Assembly: GCF_014205275.1 (NCBI RefSeq)
Contig: NZ_JACHND010000001.1
Coordinates: 1,178,001-1,242,000 of the forward strand
Reading direction: 5' to 3'
Source: Sphaerisporangium siamense
Lineage (GTDB): Bacteria > Actinomycetota > Actinomycetes > Streptosporangiales > Streptosporangiaceae
Length of the DNA: 64,000 bases
Every line of letters begins with the position of its first letter. Position 1 is the first letter of the stretch. Position numbers and translations under genes: made by a program. Under the pieces are notes generated by a model, which was not told the origin of the DNA, ran no database searches, and saw only the letters and a list, made by a program, of their open reading frames with translations. This document shows, one piece after another, positions 1-8,580 of the stretch.

Positions 1-1044
1 CTGCCCGAGTCCATGGTCATGAAGGACGCGGTGGACGCCGGGGAGCTGACCCGGCTGGACCTGCGCGACGTCGAACGCCGTTACGGCCACCCCTACCTGG
101 TGATCCATCGCAGCGACCTGCACGGCATCCTGCTGCGCGCCTGCGACCGGGCGGGCGTCGAGCTGCTGACCGACGCCCGCTGCACGTCGTACGAGAACGT
201 CGCCGGCGGCGCCCGGGTCCGCTTCGCCGACGGGGGAACCGACGAGGCGGAGGTGGTGATCGCCGCGGACGGGCTGCACTCGGTCGCCCGTGAGCTGCTG
301 GTCCGCGACGAGCCGGTCAGCTCGGCGTACGTCGCCTACCGCGGCGCCGTGCCGTTCGAGAAGGTGGCCGGCAACGATGTCCACGAGAAGGACGTCGTCG
401 TGTACGTCGGCCCGCGTTGCCATTTCGTGCAGTATCCGCTGCGGGGCGGCGAAATGTTGAACCAGGTCGCCGTGTTCGAGTCGCGGAAGGCACGGGCCGG
501 CGAGGAGGACTGGGGCACCCCGGACGAGCTGGACGCGGCGTTCGCGGGCACCTGCGCCCCGGTCCAGAAGGGGTTGCCGTCCATGTGGCGCGACCGGTGG
601 TGGCGGATGTACGACCGCGACCCGATCATGACCTGGGTGACCGGCAGGATCGCGCTGCTCGGCGACGCGGCGCACCCGCCCCTGCAGTACATGGCGCAGG
701 GCGCGATCATGGCGATCGAGGACGGCTGGGTGCTCGGCGAGCACGTCGCCGCCCAGGGCGCCCGGCGGACCGGGCACGGCTCGGGCGTCGACTGGGACAA
801 GGTGCTCGCCGCCTACGAGGCGGTGCGGCCCGAGCACTGCCGCCGGGTCGTCACCACCGCCCGGGCGTGGGGCGACCTGTGGCACCTCGACGGCGACCGG
901 AGGCTCCGGCGCAACGCCCTCCTCCACGGCCGCGACGTCCACGACTACACGTTCGTCGACTGGATCTTCGGCCCCACCGCACTGACCCCCGAGGACGAAC
1001 CGGAGATGTTCCGCCCCATCCCCCTCGACACCGTGCCCCTGTGA
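1..1044 (+). CDS. FAD-dependent aromatic-ring monooxygenase, 5' end outside the window
   Basis: A class A flavoprotein hydroxylase of the salicylate / 3-hydroxybenzoate 6-hydroxylase group, which uses NAD(P)H and O2 to hydroxylate an aromatic acid. Seen: the DG motif region (AADGLHSVARELL) and the C-terminal FAD motif GDAAHPPLQYMAQGA followed by AIEDGWVLGEH. The reading frame is open to base 1 and the N-terminal GxGxxG dinucleotide fold is absent, so the true start lies upstream; the in-frame ATGs at 13 and 19 are internal. It ends 3 bp from a convergent methyltransferase gene, leaving no room for a terminator. The substrate cannot be read from the sequence, and membership of the NRPS locus 9 kb away is unproven. 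Confidence 0.85.
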   Translation: MPESMVMKDAVDAGELTRLDLRDVERRYGHPYLVIHRSDLHGILLRACDRAGVELLTDARCTSYENVAGGARVRFADGGTDEAEVVIAADGLHSVARELLVRDEPVSSAYVAYRGAVPFEKVAGNDVHEKDVVVYVGPRCHFVQYPLRGGEMLNQVAVFESRKARAGEEDWGTPDELDAAFAGTCAPVQKGLPSMWRDRWWRMYDRDPIMTWVTGRIALLGDAAHPPLQYMAQGAIMAIEDGWVLGEHVAAQGARRTGHGSGVDWDKVLAAYEAVRPEHCRRVVTTARAWGDLWHLDGDRRLRRNALLHGRDVHDYTFVDWIFGPTALTPEDEPEMFRPIPLDTVPL

Positions 1045-1047
1045 CCC

Positions 1048-1830
1048 TCAGGGGCGGGTCGCGGAGGCCAGGAACATCGGGACGGCGAGGAACAGGCGTC
1101 CTCGCCGTCCGCGTTCCGCCTGTTCCTCGATCCAGCCTCGCGCCTGACGGGCGGTGACGGCTCCCGCGCGCCGCGCGGCGTCGGCGACGCCGGACAGCAT
1201 GGGGAGCAGGGGGAACATGGCCGTGCCGGTGAAGACGCCCGTGTGGACCTCGACCGCCACGTCGGTGAAGCCGGCGTCCAGCAGGAGGTTGCGATACCCG
1301 CGGGCGGCGCGGGGGTTCGTCACGGCGTCAGCCCGGGCGTGGACGATCGTCCGCGTCAGCGACCAATCGTCGGAGTCGATCACGAAGGTGTCCCAGTCCT
1401 GGCCGACGAGGACCACGCGCCCGTCGCGGCCGAGCACGCGCCGCGCCTCGGCGAGGGCCCGCGCCGGGTCGGCGAGCTCGTGGTAGACCTTGTCCGCCCG
1501 GTACCCGGCCGCCTGCCCGTCCTCAAGCGGCAGGTCGCCGGCGTCGCCGAGGCGGACGTCCAGCTCCGGCCCGCGCCGCCGCGCCGCCTCGACCATCCGC
1601 CCGGCCGCGTCGACGCCGATCGCCCGCATGCCTCTGGCGTTCAGCTCGGCGACGGCCCGTCCGGCGCCACAGCCCACGTCCACCACGCACGCCCCGGGAG
1701 CGAGCCGCAACAGCTCGTAGGACCGGTCACGAAGCTCCTTCGCGCCCGGCTGCGCGTCCACGGCGTCCAGCAGGGCGACCAGCGAGGTGACGGGGTCGCC
1801 GGAGGCGCCCGGTGAGGTGTGCGTCGACAT
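1048..1830 (-). CDS. Class I SAM-dependent methyltransferase
   Basis: Small Rossmann-fold methyltransferase of the Methyltransf_11/25 type, about 260 aa. Motif I is clear (VVDVGCGAGRAVAEL), followed by GVDAAGRMVEAA and a DKVYHELADP post-motif typical of the family. The substrate is unknown. I chose the ATG at 1830 (MSTHTSPGASGD); a longer frame to 1923 exists but would run through the divergent regulator's start and the palindrome at 1843-1857. It is divergent from the MerR gene next door and is the probable target of that regulator, a common pairing in actinomycetes. Confidence 0.8.
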   Translation of the reverse strand: MSTHTSPGASGDPVTSLVALLDAVDAQPGAKELRDRSYELLRLAPGACVVDVGCGAGRAVAELNARGMRAIGVDAAGRMVEAARRRGPELDVRLGDAGDLPLEDGQAAGYRADKVYHELADPARALAEARRVLGRDGRVVLVGQDWDTFVIDSDDWSLTRTIVHARADAVTNPRAARGYRNLLLDAGFTDVAVEVHTGVFTGTAMFPLLPMLSGVADAARRAGAVTARQARGWIEEQAERGRRGRLFLAVPMFLASATRP

Positions 1831-1842
1831 GCGCCCCAGCTT

Positions 1843-1868
1843 CCGACTTAATGTCGGCATGAAGTCAA
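1843..1868 (-). promoter_or_regulatory. Candidate MerR operator and -35 between methyltransferase and merR
   Basis: A perfect interrupted palindrome, CCGAC-TTAAT-GTCGG (1843-1857), lies in the divergent gap. Read leftward it is preceded by TTGACT (1868-1863), a good -35, so the dyad falls where MerR proteins bind, between -35 and -10. No convincing -10 is visible (GAAGCT at 19 bp spacing is poor), and the methyltransferase ATG would be nearly leaderless. Inference from position and symmetry only. Confidence 0.4.
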
Positions 1869-1915
1869 GCGGTGATTCCTCTCCTCCGGTCCCGTCCGTG
1901 CCCAGGGAGCGGGCG

Positions 1916-2314
1916 ATGAGCATCGGGGAGATCGCGGCACGGTTCGGCCTGGCGCCGCACGTGCTGCGCCACTGGGAGTCCGTCGGGCTGCTCTCCCCGT
2001 CCCGCGTGGCCGGCGACCGCCGCCGGTACGGGCCGGACGACCTCTACCGGATCGCGGTCATCCTGCGCGCCAAGGAGGCCGGCCTGAGCCTGGACGACGT
2101 CCGGCGGATGATGACGTCCCGCGACGCGCGGCGCCGGCGTGCCCTGCTGGAACGCCACAGGACGGACCTGGTCCGCCGCATCGCGGAGGCGCGGGCGTCG
2201 CTCGACCTGATCGACTGCGCCCTGGAGTGCGACCACGAGGACTTCTCCTCCTGCCGGCACTTCCAGACCATGGTCGAGGAACGGGTCGGCCTCCCGGCAC
2301 CGCCACGGGCATGA
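1916..2314 (+). CDS. MerR family transcriptional regulator
   Basis: DNA-binding regulator with an N-terminal winged HTH (MSIGEIAARFGLAPHVLRHWESVGLL, RRRYGPDDL), then a long dimerisation helix and a Cys-rich tail (CALECDHEDFSSC). The tail resembles the CPHxDFxxC ending of many actinobacterial MerR proteins and may sense a metal or a thiol-reactive ligand, but this is not shown. Start: ATG at 1916 has AGGGAG about 7 bases upstream; ATG 1859 would add about 19 residues but lies inside the candidate operator. It probably regulates the divergent methyltransferase and itself. Confidence 0.8.
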   Translation: MSIGEIAARFGLAPHVLRHWESVGLLSPSRVAGDRRRYGPDDLYRIAVILRAKEAGLSLDDVRRMMTSRDARRRRALLERHRTDLVRRIAEARASLDLIDCALECDHEDFSSCRHFQTMVEERVGLPAPPRA

Positions 2315-3137
2315 GACCACCCAGGCCCGGCCGAGCGGGCCCCGGCTGCGGCGCGCGGGCGGGCGGGGGCGCGGCTGAGAGCTTTTTCGCCGAATACGAC
2401 CGAACTCCGTTTAGTCACCCCGGCCGCCTCCTTATCGGGCCGGTCCGATAACGCCGGACCCAATTCCGGAGGGCGACCGGTTCGTGACGGAGGTCCCCGG
2501 ATTCGGCGATCCACAGGCGCGCGTCCGGTTCCGAGCGTACGGGGTGTGGAATATCGCGGACCCAAAACCCTCCCGTCCCGATCATCGGTACGGCGCCGGC
2601 GCGGTTCCGCACATCGCGTCGCCGAATACACACGCGCCGGAGCGGCGCCCGGTCCGGGAGAGCGGCACCGGCGGCCGATTCGCGCCGGTAATCGCAGACC
2701 AGCGGCCGGGCCACCGGACTCGTCCCTGGTCGGAGGGGCCGGGCCGCCGCGAATCCGTTCTCCCGGCGGTCCGCGTCACCGTCCCTCACATGAACTCGTC
2801 ATCGGGTGTGAAATGGACACCGCACGGTCGGCCGCAACCAATGGTTCCGGGCCGATCGGATGGCCGCCCCCGTGCTTCCGGCCCGTTTCATAATCCGGTG
2901 AAGGTCTATTGCGCCGCATATTCGTCTGACCAATTCACAAGCCAGCGCCACTGACGGTGAGGACATTCTCTGCCACGTAGCGCGATGTGACGAAGGTCAT
3001 AATTCCCTACGCAGTTGGACGCCGGCGGCCATTCATGCCCACCCTTCGCGTCAACCCCTATGCCCACGGTGACGATACTGACCGCGAAGGTAAGAAGCGT
3101 CCTACCCCGGCGGCGTACACCACTGCCCCCGACAGGC
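2315..3137. other. Gene-poor stretch upstream of the S1 protease
   Basis: About 0.8 kb with lower GC than its surroundings and no convincing gene on either strand. Short open frames exist in several phases, but none has a recognisable motif, a consistent codon bias or a good ribosome binding site. It is probably upstream regulatory DNA or decayed sequence. Confidence 0.5.
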
Positions 3138-3196
3138 ATTCCGCCATGATCCGTTCAGAAAGTAAGAGCGCCATAAAGAATGGCGGAATGGCGCTC
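3138..3196 (+). promoter_or_regulatory. Interleaved inverted repeats (possible switching leader)
   Basis: Four related blocks: ATTCCGCCAT (3138-3147), GAGCGCCAT (3166-3174), ATGGCGGAAT (3180-3189) and ATGGCGCTC (3188-3196). Block 1 is perfectly complementary to block 3 and block 2 to block 4, so the two stems interleave and exclude each other, while CGCCAT (3169-3174) can also pair with ATGGCG (3180-3185) as a tight hairpin. The array lies about 220 bases before the secreted S1 protease start. It could be an attenuator-like leader or a multi-site operator; there is no U-run for a plain terminator. Confidence 0.4.
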
Positions 3197-3415
3197 TGAC
3201 AAACGTGTTTGCAAACCGATGTGCGGCTATGTACTGTCACTTTCGGGACGGCGGCCTTTAGGCAGTCGAACGGCTAATGTCGGGGAGTGTTCATCTGAAA
3301 TCCATTGTTCGCACCGCCTTCCACGAGTACGTCGCCCCGCGCGACGTATCAGCGGGAAGACGGAATCCACCGCACGGTGAAAAGACCCGCACACGGCACT
3401 CCGAAAGGAATACTC

Positions 3416-4609
3416 GTGCGTAGAAGGTTGAGTTTCGCCCTTGTCACGCTGGCCACCACGGCCGGGCTCGCCCTGCCGATGGGCAGCGCGATGGCGCAGA
3501 GCCCCGAGCCCGGCGCGAAGAACGCGCCGGCCTCCACCTACCACCTTTCCCGTCCCGCCAAGACCGCACTGGAGGACCGGACCGAGGTCTCCAAGGCCGC
3601 GAAGATCATTCGCACCGCCGTGGAGAACGGCGCCAACAGCGGTTACGGCAACATCGTCGTGACCGACGACGCCGTTCAGCTCTTCTGGAAGGGCGCCCTG
3701 CCCGCGTCGATCAGCAGCGCGCTGACCGACGCGCGGGAGAGCGTGACGGTCGAGGTCCTGCCCGCCGACTACTCGCTGGCCGAGCTGGAGAGCCAGGCGG
3801 AGATCATCGCGCAGGACATCAGGTCGGACCTGACCGGCCCGGTCATCGGCGTGCAGCTCGCCCCTGACTCCAGCGGTCTGATCCTGCGCATCCGCAAGGA
3901 CGCCAACCCGGGCCAGCTCGGCGTCCCCTCGGTGAACGTGCCGTACACCACCCAGGAGTCCGAGGTTCCCACCCTGACCTCGCGTCAGGTGGACACGGCC
4001 CCGTACTCGGGCGGCATCGTCCTCACCAACCAGGACCCCGGCGTGCAGTACTCGTGCTCCAGCGGGTTCGGCGTCACGAAGAACAACGTGAAGTACCTGC
4101 TGACCGCGGGTCACTGCGGCCAGGTCGGCAGCCAGTTCCGCAACAGCACCACGACCGTCGGCTCCGCGACGCAGAAGCACTCGTCGCATGACCTGCTGCT
4201 GGTTTCGGCCAACGCGGCCGGGACCATCTACGACGGTCCGGTCACGACCACGGCCAAGAAGGGCGTCGTCGGCTGGGACTACGTCTACTCCGGTGACATC
4301 GTGAAGTCCTCCGGGGCCACCAGCGGCACCGTCCCCAGGCTGTGGGTGACCGGCAACGTCTACGCGCTCGTCGTCAACGACGTCTACGGCAACAGTGTGG
4401 TCATCACCAACCAGATCGAGACCGTTCAGCTCGACGGCCTGACGCCGGCCGCGGGCGGCGACAGCGGCGCCCCCATCTTCGTCGACTACGGCACGACGGG
4501 GAAGGTGGTCGCCAAGGGTTCCGCGTCCGCGGTCAGTGGCACCAGCCTGTTCTTCCAGCCCTTCTCCTCGGCGGTCGTGGACTTCGGCGTCGCCCCGATC
4601 CCGGGCTGA
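3416..4609 (+). CDS. Secreted S1 family serine protease (alpha-lytic/streptogrisin type)
   Basis: Chymotrypsin-like secreted protease of 397 aa. A Sec signal peptide (hydrophobic core at residues 8-26, AMA cleavage motif) precedes a pro-region to about residue 195. The catalytic domain carries His233 (LTAGHCG), Asp259 (SSHDLLLV) and Ser350 (GGDSGAP). A Cys pair brackets the His loop as in streptogrisins. Start: GTG 3416 has GAAAGGA about 6 bases upstream and places the signal peptide at the N-terminus; a longer in-frame ATG at 3305 would bury the signal. It is a stand-alone gene, convergent with the S8 protease and ending at a strong terminator. Likely role: extracellular protein degradation. 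Confidence 0.92.
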   Translation: MRRRLSFALVTLATTAGLALPMGSAMAQSPEPGAKNAPASTYHLSRPAKTALEDRTEVSKAAKIIRTAVENGANSGYGNIVVTDDAVQLFWKGALPASISSALTDARESVTVEVLPADYSLAELESQAEIIAQDIRSDLTGPVIGVQLAPDSSGLILRIRKDANPGQLGVPSVNVPYTTQESEVPTLTSRQVDTAPYSGGIVLTNQDPGVQYSCSSGFGVTKNNVKYLLTAGHCGQVGSQFRNSTTTVGSATQKHSSHDLLLVSANAAGTIYDGPVTTTAKKGVVGWDYVYSGDIVKSSGATSGTVPRLWVTGNVYALVVNDVYGNSVVITNQIETVQLDGLTPAAGGDSGAPIFVDYGTTGKVVAKGSASAVSGTSLFFQPFSSAVVDFGVAPIPG

Positions 4610-4700
4610 CCGGCGCCCGGCGCGCGACGCCGGGCACCGGCCGCACATAGCACCGTCCCCGACGCCACATAGCCAGAAGACCGGCCGTTCCCAATGATGT

Positions 4701-4745
4701 GAAAGCCCCGGCGGGTACCTCTCCCACTCGCCGGGGACTTTCTCA
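4701..4745. terminator. Bidirectional terminator between the two secreted proteases
   Basis: GAAAGCCCCGGCG (4701-4713) faces CGCCGGGGACTTTC (4729-4742): a long GC-rich stem with one bulge, A-rich on the left and T-rich on the right (followed by TCATTTCCCTTTCTT). It sits between convergent genes ending at 4609 and 4816 and would serve both. Confidence 0.8.
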
Positions 4746-4815
4746 TTTCCCTTTCTTCATCGCAGGCTCCGGCTTCCCGGTGTTTCAGAGAGGACACCCG
4801 GAAGCCGGCCCGGAA

Positions 4816-7800
4816 TCAGTCCGTGAGCCCGTACGCCCGGATGACCGTCTGGCTCACCCGCATACCGCCGGTCGCGGTCGCCGTGACGCGCAGGGACACG
4901 AAATCCCCCTTGGCGGACGGTTTCACCACGGCGGAGTATTGCCACTCGGAGCCTTTCCGTACCGTGGCCGGCTGCCAGGTCGCGCCGTCGTCGTACGACG
5001 CCTCCACCGTCAGATGCTTCATCTGTAAATAGGGGGCCATCGGGATGCGGTCGATGCTGATGCCGACCGGGATGTTCACCGTGCGCTTCGCCCGGTTCAG
5101 CGTGTCGAGCCCGGTCGGGGAGATCCGCGCGGCCAGACGCGAGATCGGCATCGGCCACGCGGCGGTCTCGGAGTCGAACGTCCAGCTCGTCTCCACCCGG
5201 GTCGCGAGCGAGGCCCACGGCACGTTCCGCGTGCTGACCTCCGTCAGCGTGTAGGAGGCGGCCTTCCCGGGCAACGTCGCGTCGAGGCCGCACGAGATGC
5301 CGCCCCTCGGCACCACGCAGGTGGTGTGCCCGAGCACCTTGCCGCCCGACGTGAGCGTCGCCTCACCCTCGCTGTACATCTCCATGCCGATCCGGCCGGG
5401 CTCGGGGTCGGCGTACTGCCATCCGCCCGCGAAGCTCAGCTCATCGCCCTCTCTGACCAGGTCGCCCGGCTGAAGGCCGGGCCCGTAGGCGGCGCGGCCC
5501 CAGACCTCGCTGTAGGACCTGTCCACGACGTACCGGCCGACGCTCAGCACGTTCTGGCCGGGCCCGAGGTGCAGCACCGTGTCCCAGGCGAGGCCGGGCT
5601 GGTAGGTGCGGTAGTTGACCAGCGTGCCGGGCAACACGATTCGCGTCGACACGAACGGGCTCCCCGACGGCGCCGCCGCGATGGCTCCCGGCACCTCCAG
5701 GCCCGCGCCGCGGTTCGCCATGGTGATCTTCGCCAGGTCCTTGACGGCGGCGTTGTAGACCGGGTTGTCGGGCAGGCCGTCCCGGTACACCTTGACCAGG
5801 TCATAGCGGACGTTGTCCCCGTTGTCCCCACTGCTCTTGTACCACACGTTGTGGACCTGGTACATGGCACCCGGCACACGTGAGGGAATGACATAGAGAT
5901 CCCCCACCGGAGGTCCCGTGACCGAACCGGCGAACAGCGACCGGAACACGCGACCCCCCGCCTGGTGGGTGATGGCCGAGATCGCGGTCGGCTCCTGGAG
6001 GGCGTCCGGATCGTCCAGGGTGACGGTGACCTTCCGCCCCTTCCGCGCGTCCAGCACCACCTCCTTGTGGCCGGCGTCCACGTGGACCACCGTGTGGGCG
6101 ATGGCGCTGTAGGCGTCGCGCCAGGTGAAGTCGGTGTTGACCATGTACCCCTGTACCGTCCAGTCTCCGGCCGGCAGCCTGGCCTGGCCGACGCCCTCGT
6201 AGAGCGCCACGTTCTCCAGCCAGTCCCGCTCCAGGTCGTAGACCAGGGCGCTGCTGTTCACGGCGGGCTCGCCGTTCCTGTCGAGCACCTTGAACGTGAC
6301 GTCGTACGTCTCGGGCTCGACGTAGGCGCCGGCCAGGGTGCGCAGCACCACGTCGTCGCCGGCCGAGGCGACGAGCACGCCGGGGTACTCGCCCGGGTCG
6401 GCGTCCGAGGCGGCCATGGCCAGCGTCACCGAGGCCTGCCCGTGCGCGGGCACCTTGAGCCGCTGCGACGCGAGCTTCAGCAGCCCGCGGGGCAGCGTGA
6501 CGCCGGGCCGCGCGCTCTCCATGCGCAGGTCGAGGATGAGCGACGCGTCACCCGAGTTGGTGTAGGTGACGGTCCTGGTCACCGTGGCGTTCTCCGCCTC
6601 GCCGTACGGCAGCGTCGTCCACAGGTTGCCGGGCGTGGCCGTCACCTGCCGGCCGGTCGCCGCCGCCACGTCGACGCGCCCGGCGCCCTGCTCGTAGGGG
6701 CCGAGTTCCGCGCTGGGGACGGCGGTCCCGATCAGCGCGCCCTTCAGTTCCTCCGCCTTCCAGTCCGGATGCGCCTGGGCCAGGATCGCCGCCGCGCCCG
6801 CGACGTGCGCCGCGGCCAGCGACGTGCCGCTCTCCGGGGTGTACATGCCGTTCGGGTCGAGCCCGATCGACGTCCCGGCGGTGATCGCCACCCCGGGCGC
6901 GGTGATGTCCGGCTTCACCGCGTGGTCGCCGGTGCGCGGCCCCCGGCCGGAGAAGCCGGCGAGCATGTCGCTCTTGTTGACCGCGCCGACGGTGAGCGCG
7001 GCGTCCGCGGTCCCGGGGCTGGAGAGCGTGGCCCTGCCCGGCCCGTCGTTGCCCGCGGCGACGACGAACAGCGTCCCGTAGAGCTCGGTGAGGGTGTTGA
7101 CCGCCTCCTCCAGCGGGTCGGACTGCTGGCTGTCCCACATCGTGCCGAGGCTCAGCAGAGCCACCTTGGCCTTGACCTCGGCGGCGGCCCAGTCCATCCC
7201 CCTGAGGATGGAGGAGTCGCTGTACCCGGCGAGGACGCCGGCCACCTTCCCGATGGCGAGCTTGGCGTCCGGCGCCACTCCCCGGTACTTGCCGCCCGAC
7301 CCCTTCCCGGACCCGGCGATCACCGAGGCCAGGTGGGTGCCGTGCCCCATGCCGTCCATGAGGTTGCCCTCGCCGGAGAAGTCGGCCGTGTCGGCGACGG
7401 CGTTCTGGAGGTCCGGATGCCGGGAGTCGTAGCCGTTGTCGAGCACGGCCACCGTCACACCCTTGCCGGTCAGGCCGCGCTTCCACGCGACCGGCGCGCC
7501 GATCTGCGGCACGCTGCGGTCCAGGTACGGGGTGCGCTTGCCGTCCAGCCACACCTTGGTGACGCCGCCGGCGAGCGAGCGGCCCGCCGAGCCCGCCGAG
7601 CCCGCCGTCAGTTCCTGCCACGCCTGCCCCGCGCCGCTCTTGGCGACCTTCATCGCCGACAGCTTGAGCGCGTCGCTGCGCCAGCCGCCCGCGGCCGCCT
7701 TCGCGGCGAGGCGCGGCGGCGACGACGACCGGACGATCAGCGGCACTTCCTTGCTGTGGCCGTCGTCGTAGCCCCACGCCACCAGTTGCGTGATGTCGAA

Positions 7801-8232
7801 CAGGCGCCTGTCCATGAGGCCGCGCGCGACGAGCGGCAGCGCGTCGACGGGGAAGACGCTCAGGTGGCCGTCGCGTTCCTGGGCGGTGAACTGCATCTTC
7901 TCGCGGCCCGGGCCGCGCTCGATCTCGTAGGTGGGGCCCGAGGCGCCCTGCGCGTACAACGTGATCCGGTCTCCGGTCACCAAGGTGACGACGGCGGCCC
8001 TCGGCACGCGCCCGGCGCCGCGCGCCTTCTTCCCGGCGGTCCCGCGCGGGCCGTCCGCCGATATCGGCGCCCCGGCTTTCCGCGCGCCGGGCGAATAATT
8101 CGATACGCGGGCGGAATCGCTTTGTGCGCGCTCGACTCCATTCGGTGCGGACGCATTCGCGGCGCCGAGCGGCAGGGCCAGCCCGAGCGTGGCGGCCAGC
8201 CCGAAAATCGTGGTCTTTCTTTTCCAGGTCAT
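4816..8232 (-). CDS. Large secreted S8 (subtilisin-like) serine protease
   Basis: Secreted 1138-aa subtilase. Order: signal peptide (1-28, AANASA cleavage region), a long propeptide-like segment to about 240, and the peptidase domain with Asp265 (VAVLDNG), His297 (GMGHGTH), oxyanion Asn395 (AAGND) and Ser471 (GTSLAAAHVAG). About 600 further residues form beta-rich domains, starting with a Fn3-like region near 540-620 (VTYTNSGDASLILDL) of the kind seen in large actinomycete subtilases. All catalytic residues are present, so it should be active. The ATG at 8232 gives a proper signal peptide. It is monocistronic with a long leader that carries a candidate operator. Confidence 0.92.
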   Translation of the reverse strand: MTWKRKTTIFGLAATLGLALPLGAANASAPNGVERAQSDSARVSNYSPGARKAGAPISADGPRGTAGKKARGAGRVPRAAVVTLVTGDRITLYAQGASGPTYEIERGPGREKMQFTAQERDGHLSVFPVDALPLVARGLMDRRLFDITQLVAWGYDDGHSKEVPLIVRSSSPPRLAAKAAAGGWRSDALKLSAMKVAKSGAGQAWQELTAGSAGSAGRSLAGGVTKVWLDGKRTPYLDRSVPQIGAPVAWKRGLTGKGVTVAVLDNGYDSRHPDLQNAVADTADFSGEGNLMDGMGHGTHLASVIAGSGKGSGGKYRGVAPDAKLAIGKVAGVLAGYSDSSILRGMDWAAAEVKAKVALLSLGTMWDSQQSDPLEEAVNTLTELYGTLFVVAAGNDGPGRATLSSPGTADAALTVGAVNKSDMLAGFSGRGPRTGDHAVKPDITAPGVAITAGTSIGLDPNGMYTPESGTSLAAAHVAGAAAILAQAHPDWKAEELKGALIGTAVPSAELGPYEQGAGRVDVAAATGRQVTATPGNLWTTLPYGEAENATVTRTVTYTNSGDASLILDLRMESARPGVTLPRGLLKLASQRLKVPAHGQASVTLAMAASDADPGEYPGVLVASAGDDVVLRTLAGAYVEPETYDVTFKVLDRNGEPAVNSSALVYDLERDWLENVALYEGVGQARLPAGDWTVQGYMVNTDFTWRDAYSAIAHTVVHVDAGHKEVVLDARKGRKVTVTLDDPDALQEPTAISAITHQAGGRVFRSLFAGSVTGPPVGDLYVIPSRVPGAMYQVHNVWYKSSGDNGDNVRYDLVKVYRDGLPDNPVYNAAVKDLAKITMANRGAGLEVPGAIAAAPSGSPFVSTRIVLPGTLVNYRTYQPGLAWDTVLHLGPGQNVLSVGRYVVDRSYSEVWGRAAYGPGLQPGDLVREGDELSFAGGWQYADPEPGRIGMEMYSEGEATLTSGGKVLGHTTCVVPRGGISCGLDATLPGKAASYTLTEVSTRNVPWASLATRVETSWTFDSETAAWPMPISRLAARISPTGLDTLNRAKRTVNIPVGISIDRIPMAPYLQMKHLTVEASYDDGATWQPATVRKGSEWQYSAVVKPSAKGDFVSLRVTATATGGMRVSQTVIRAYGLTD

Positions 8233-8404
8233 CGGCGCCGTCCCTTCTCCGGACGGCTTGATCTAGGTGTTCCGGTACGTGTCGTACGAGATGTCGGCAG
8301 CGTGAACGCGCTCGCTGCCGACGCCGGGTTCTGTGGGGGGTGCGTCACAGATCCTCCTGTCGGCTCGTCTGGGCCGCCATTCGGCAGGCGACGCCTCCAC
8401 TCCT

Positions 8405-8452
8405 AGCACAAACCCGATCAATAGTCATGAAGTGCGTAGTAATCCCACTTCA
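8405..8452 (-). promoter_or_regulatory. Candidate promoter and operator for the S8 protease
   Basis: A perfect inverted repeat TGAAGTG (8428-8434) / CACTTCA (8446-8452) with an 11-bp spacer lies about 200 bp before the protease start. Just downstream in the leftward direction are ATGACT and, 17 bp later, TAGGAG, a plausible actinomycete -35/-10 pair, so the repeat sits directly upstream of or over the -35. The rest of 8233-8580 shows no gene. Confidence 0.4.
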
Positions 8453-8580
8453 CCCTGTCAAGGACCGGCCGACCCCGCCTCTCACCGCCGTTTTCCGCGG
8501 TGTTCAACCGGCGGGCGCCGGCCTTTTCCGTGACACTTTATGGTGCGGTCGCTCGGCCCTTTTCGGGCAATAGCAGGCGA

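Noticed and set aside
417-1157. Long plus-strand Arg/Pro-rich frame overlapping the flavin hydroxylase
   Set aside because: Shadow frame of high-GC coding DNA; low-complexity composition and no motif.
2415-2954. Possible small genes in the 2.3-3.4 kb gap
   Set aside because: Several overlapping frames on both strands, none with a ribosome site or family-like pattern.
5965-8406. An 813-residue open frame opposite the S8 protease
   Set aside because: Antisense shadow; the protease frame has the signal peptide and catalytic triad.
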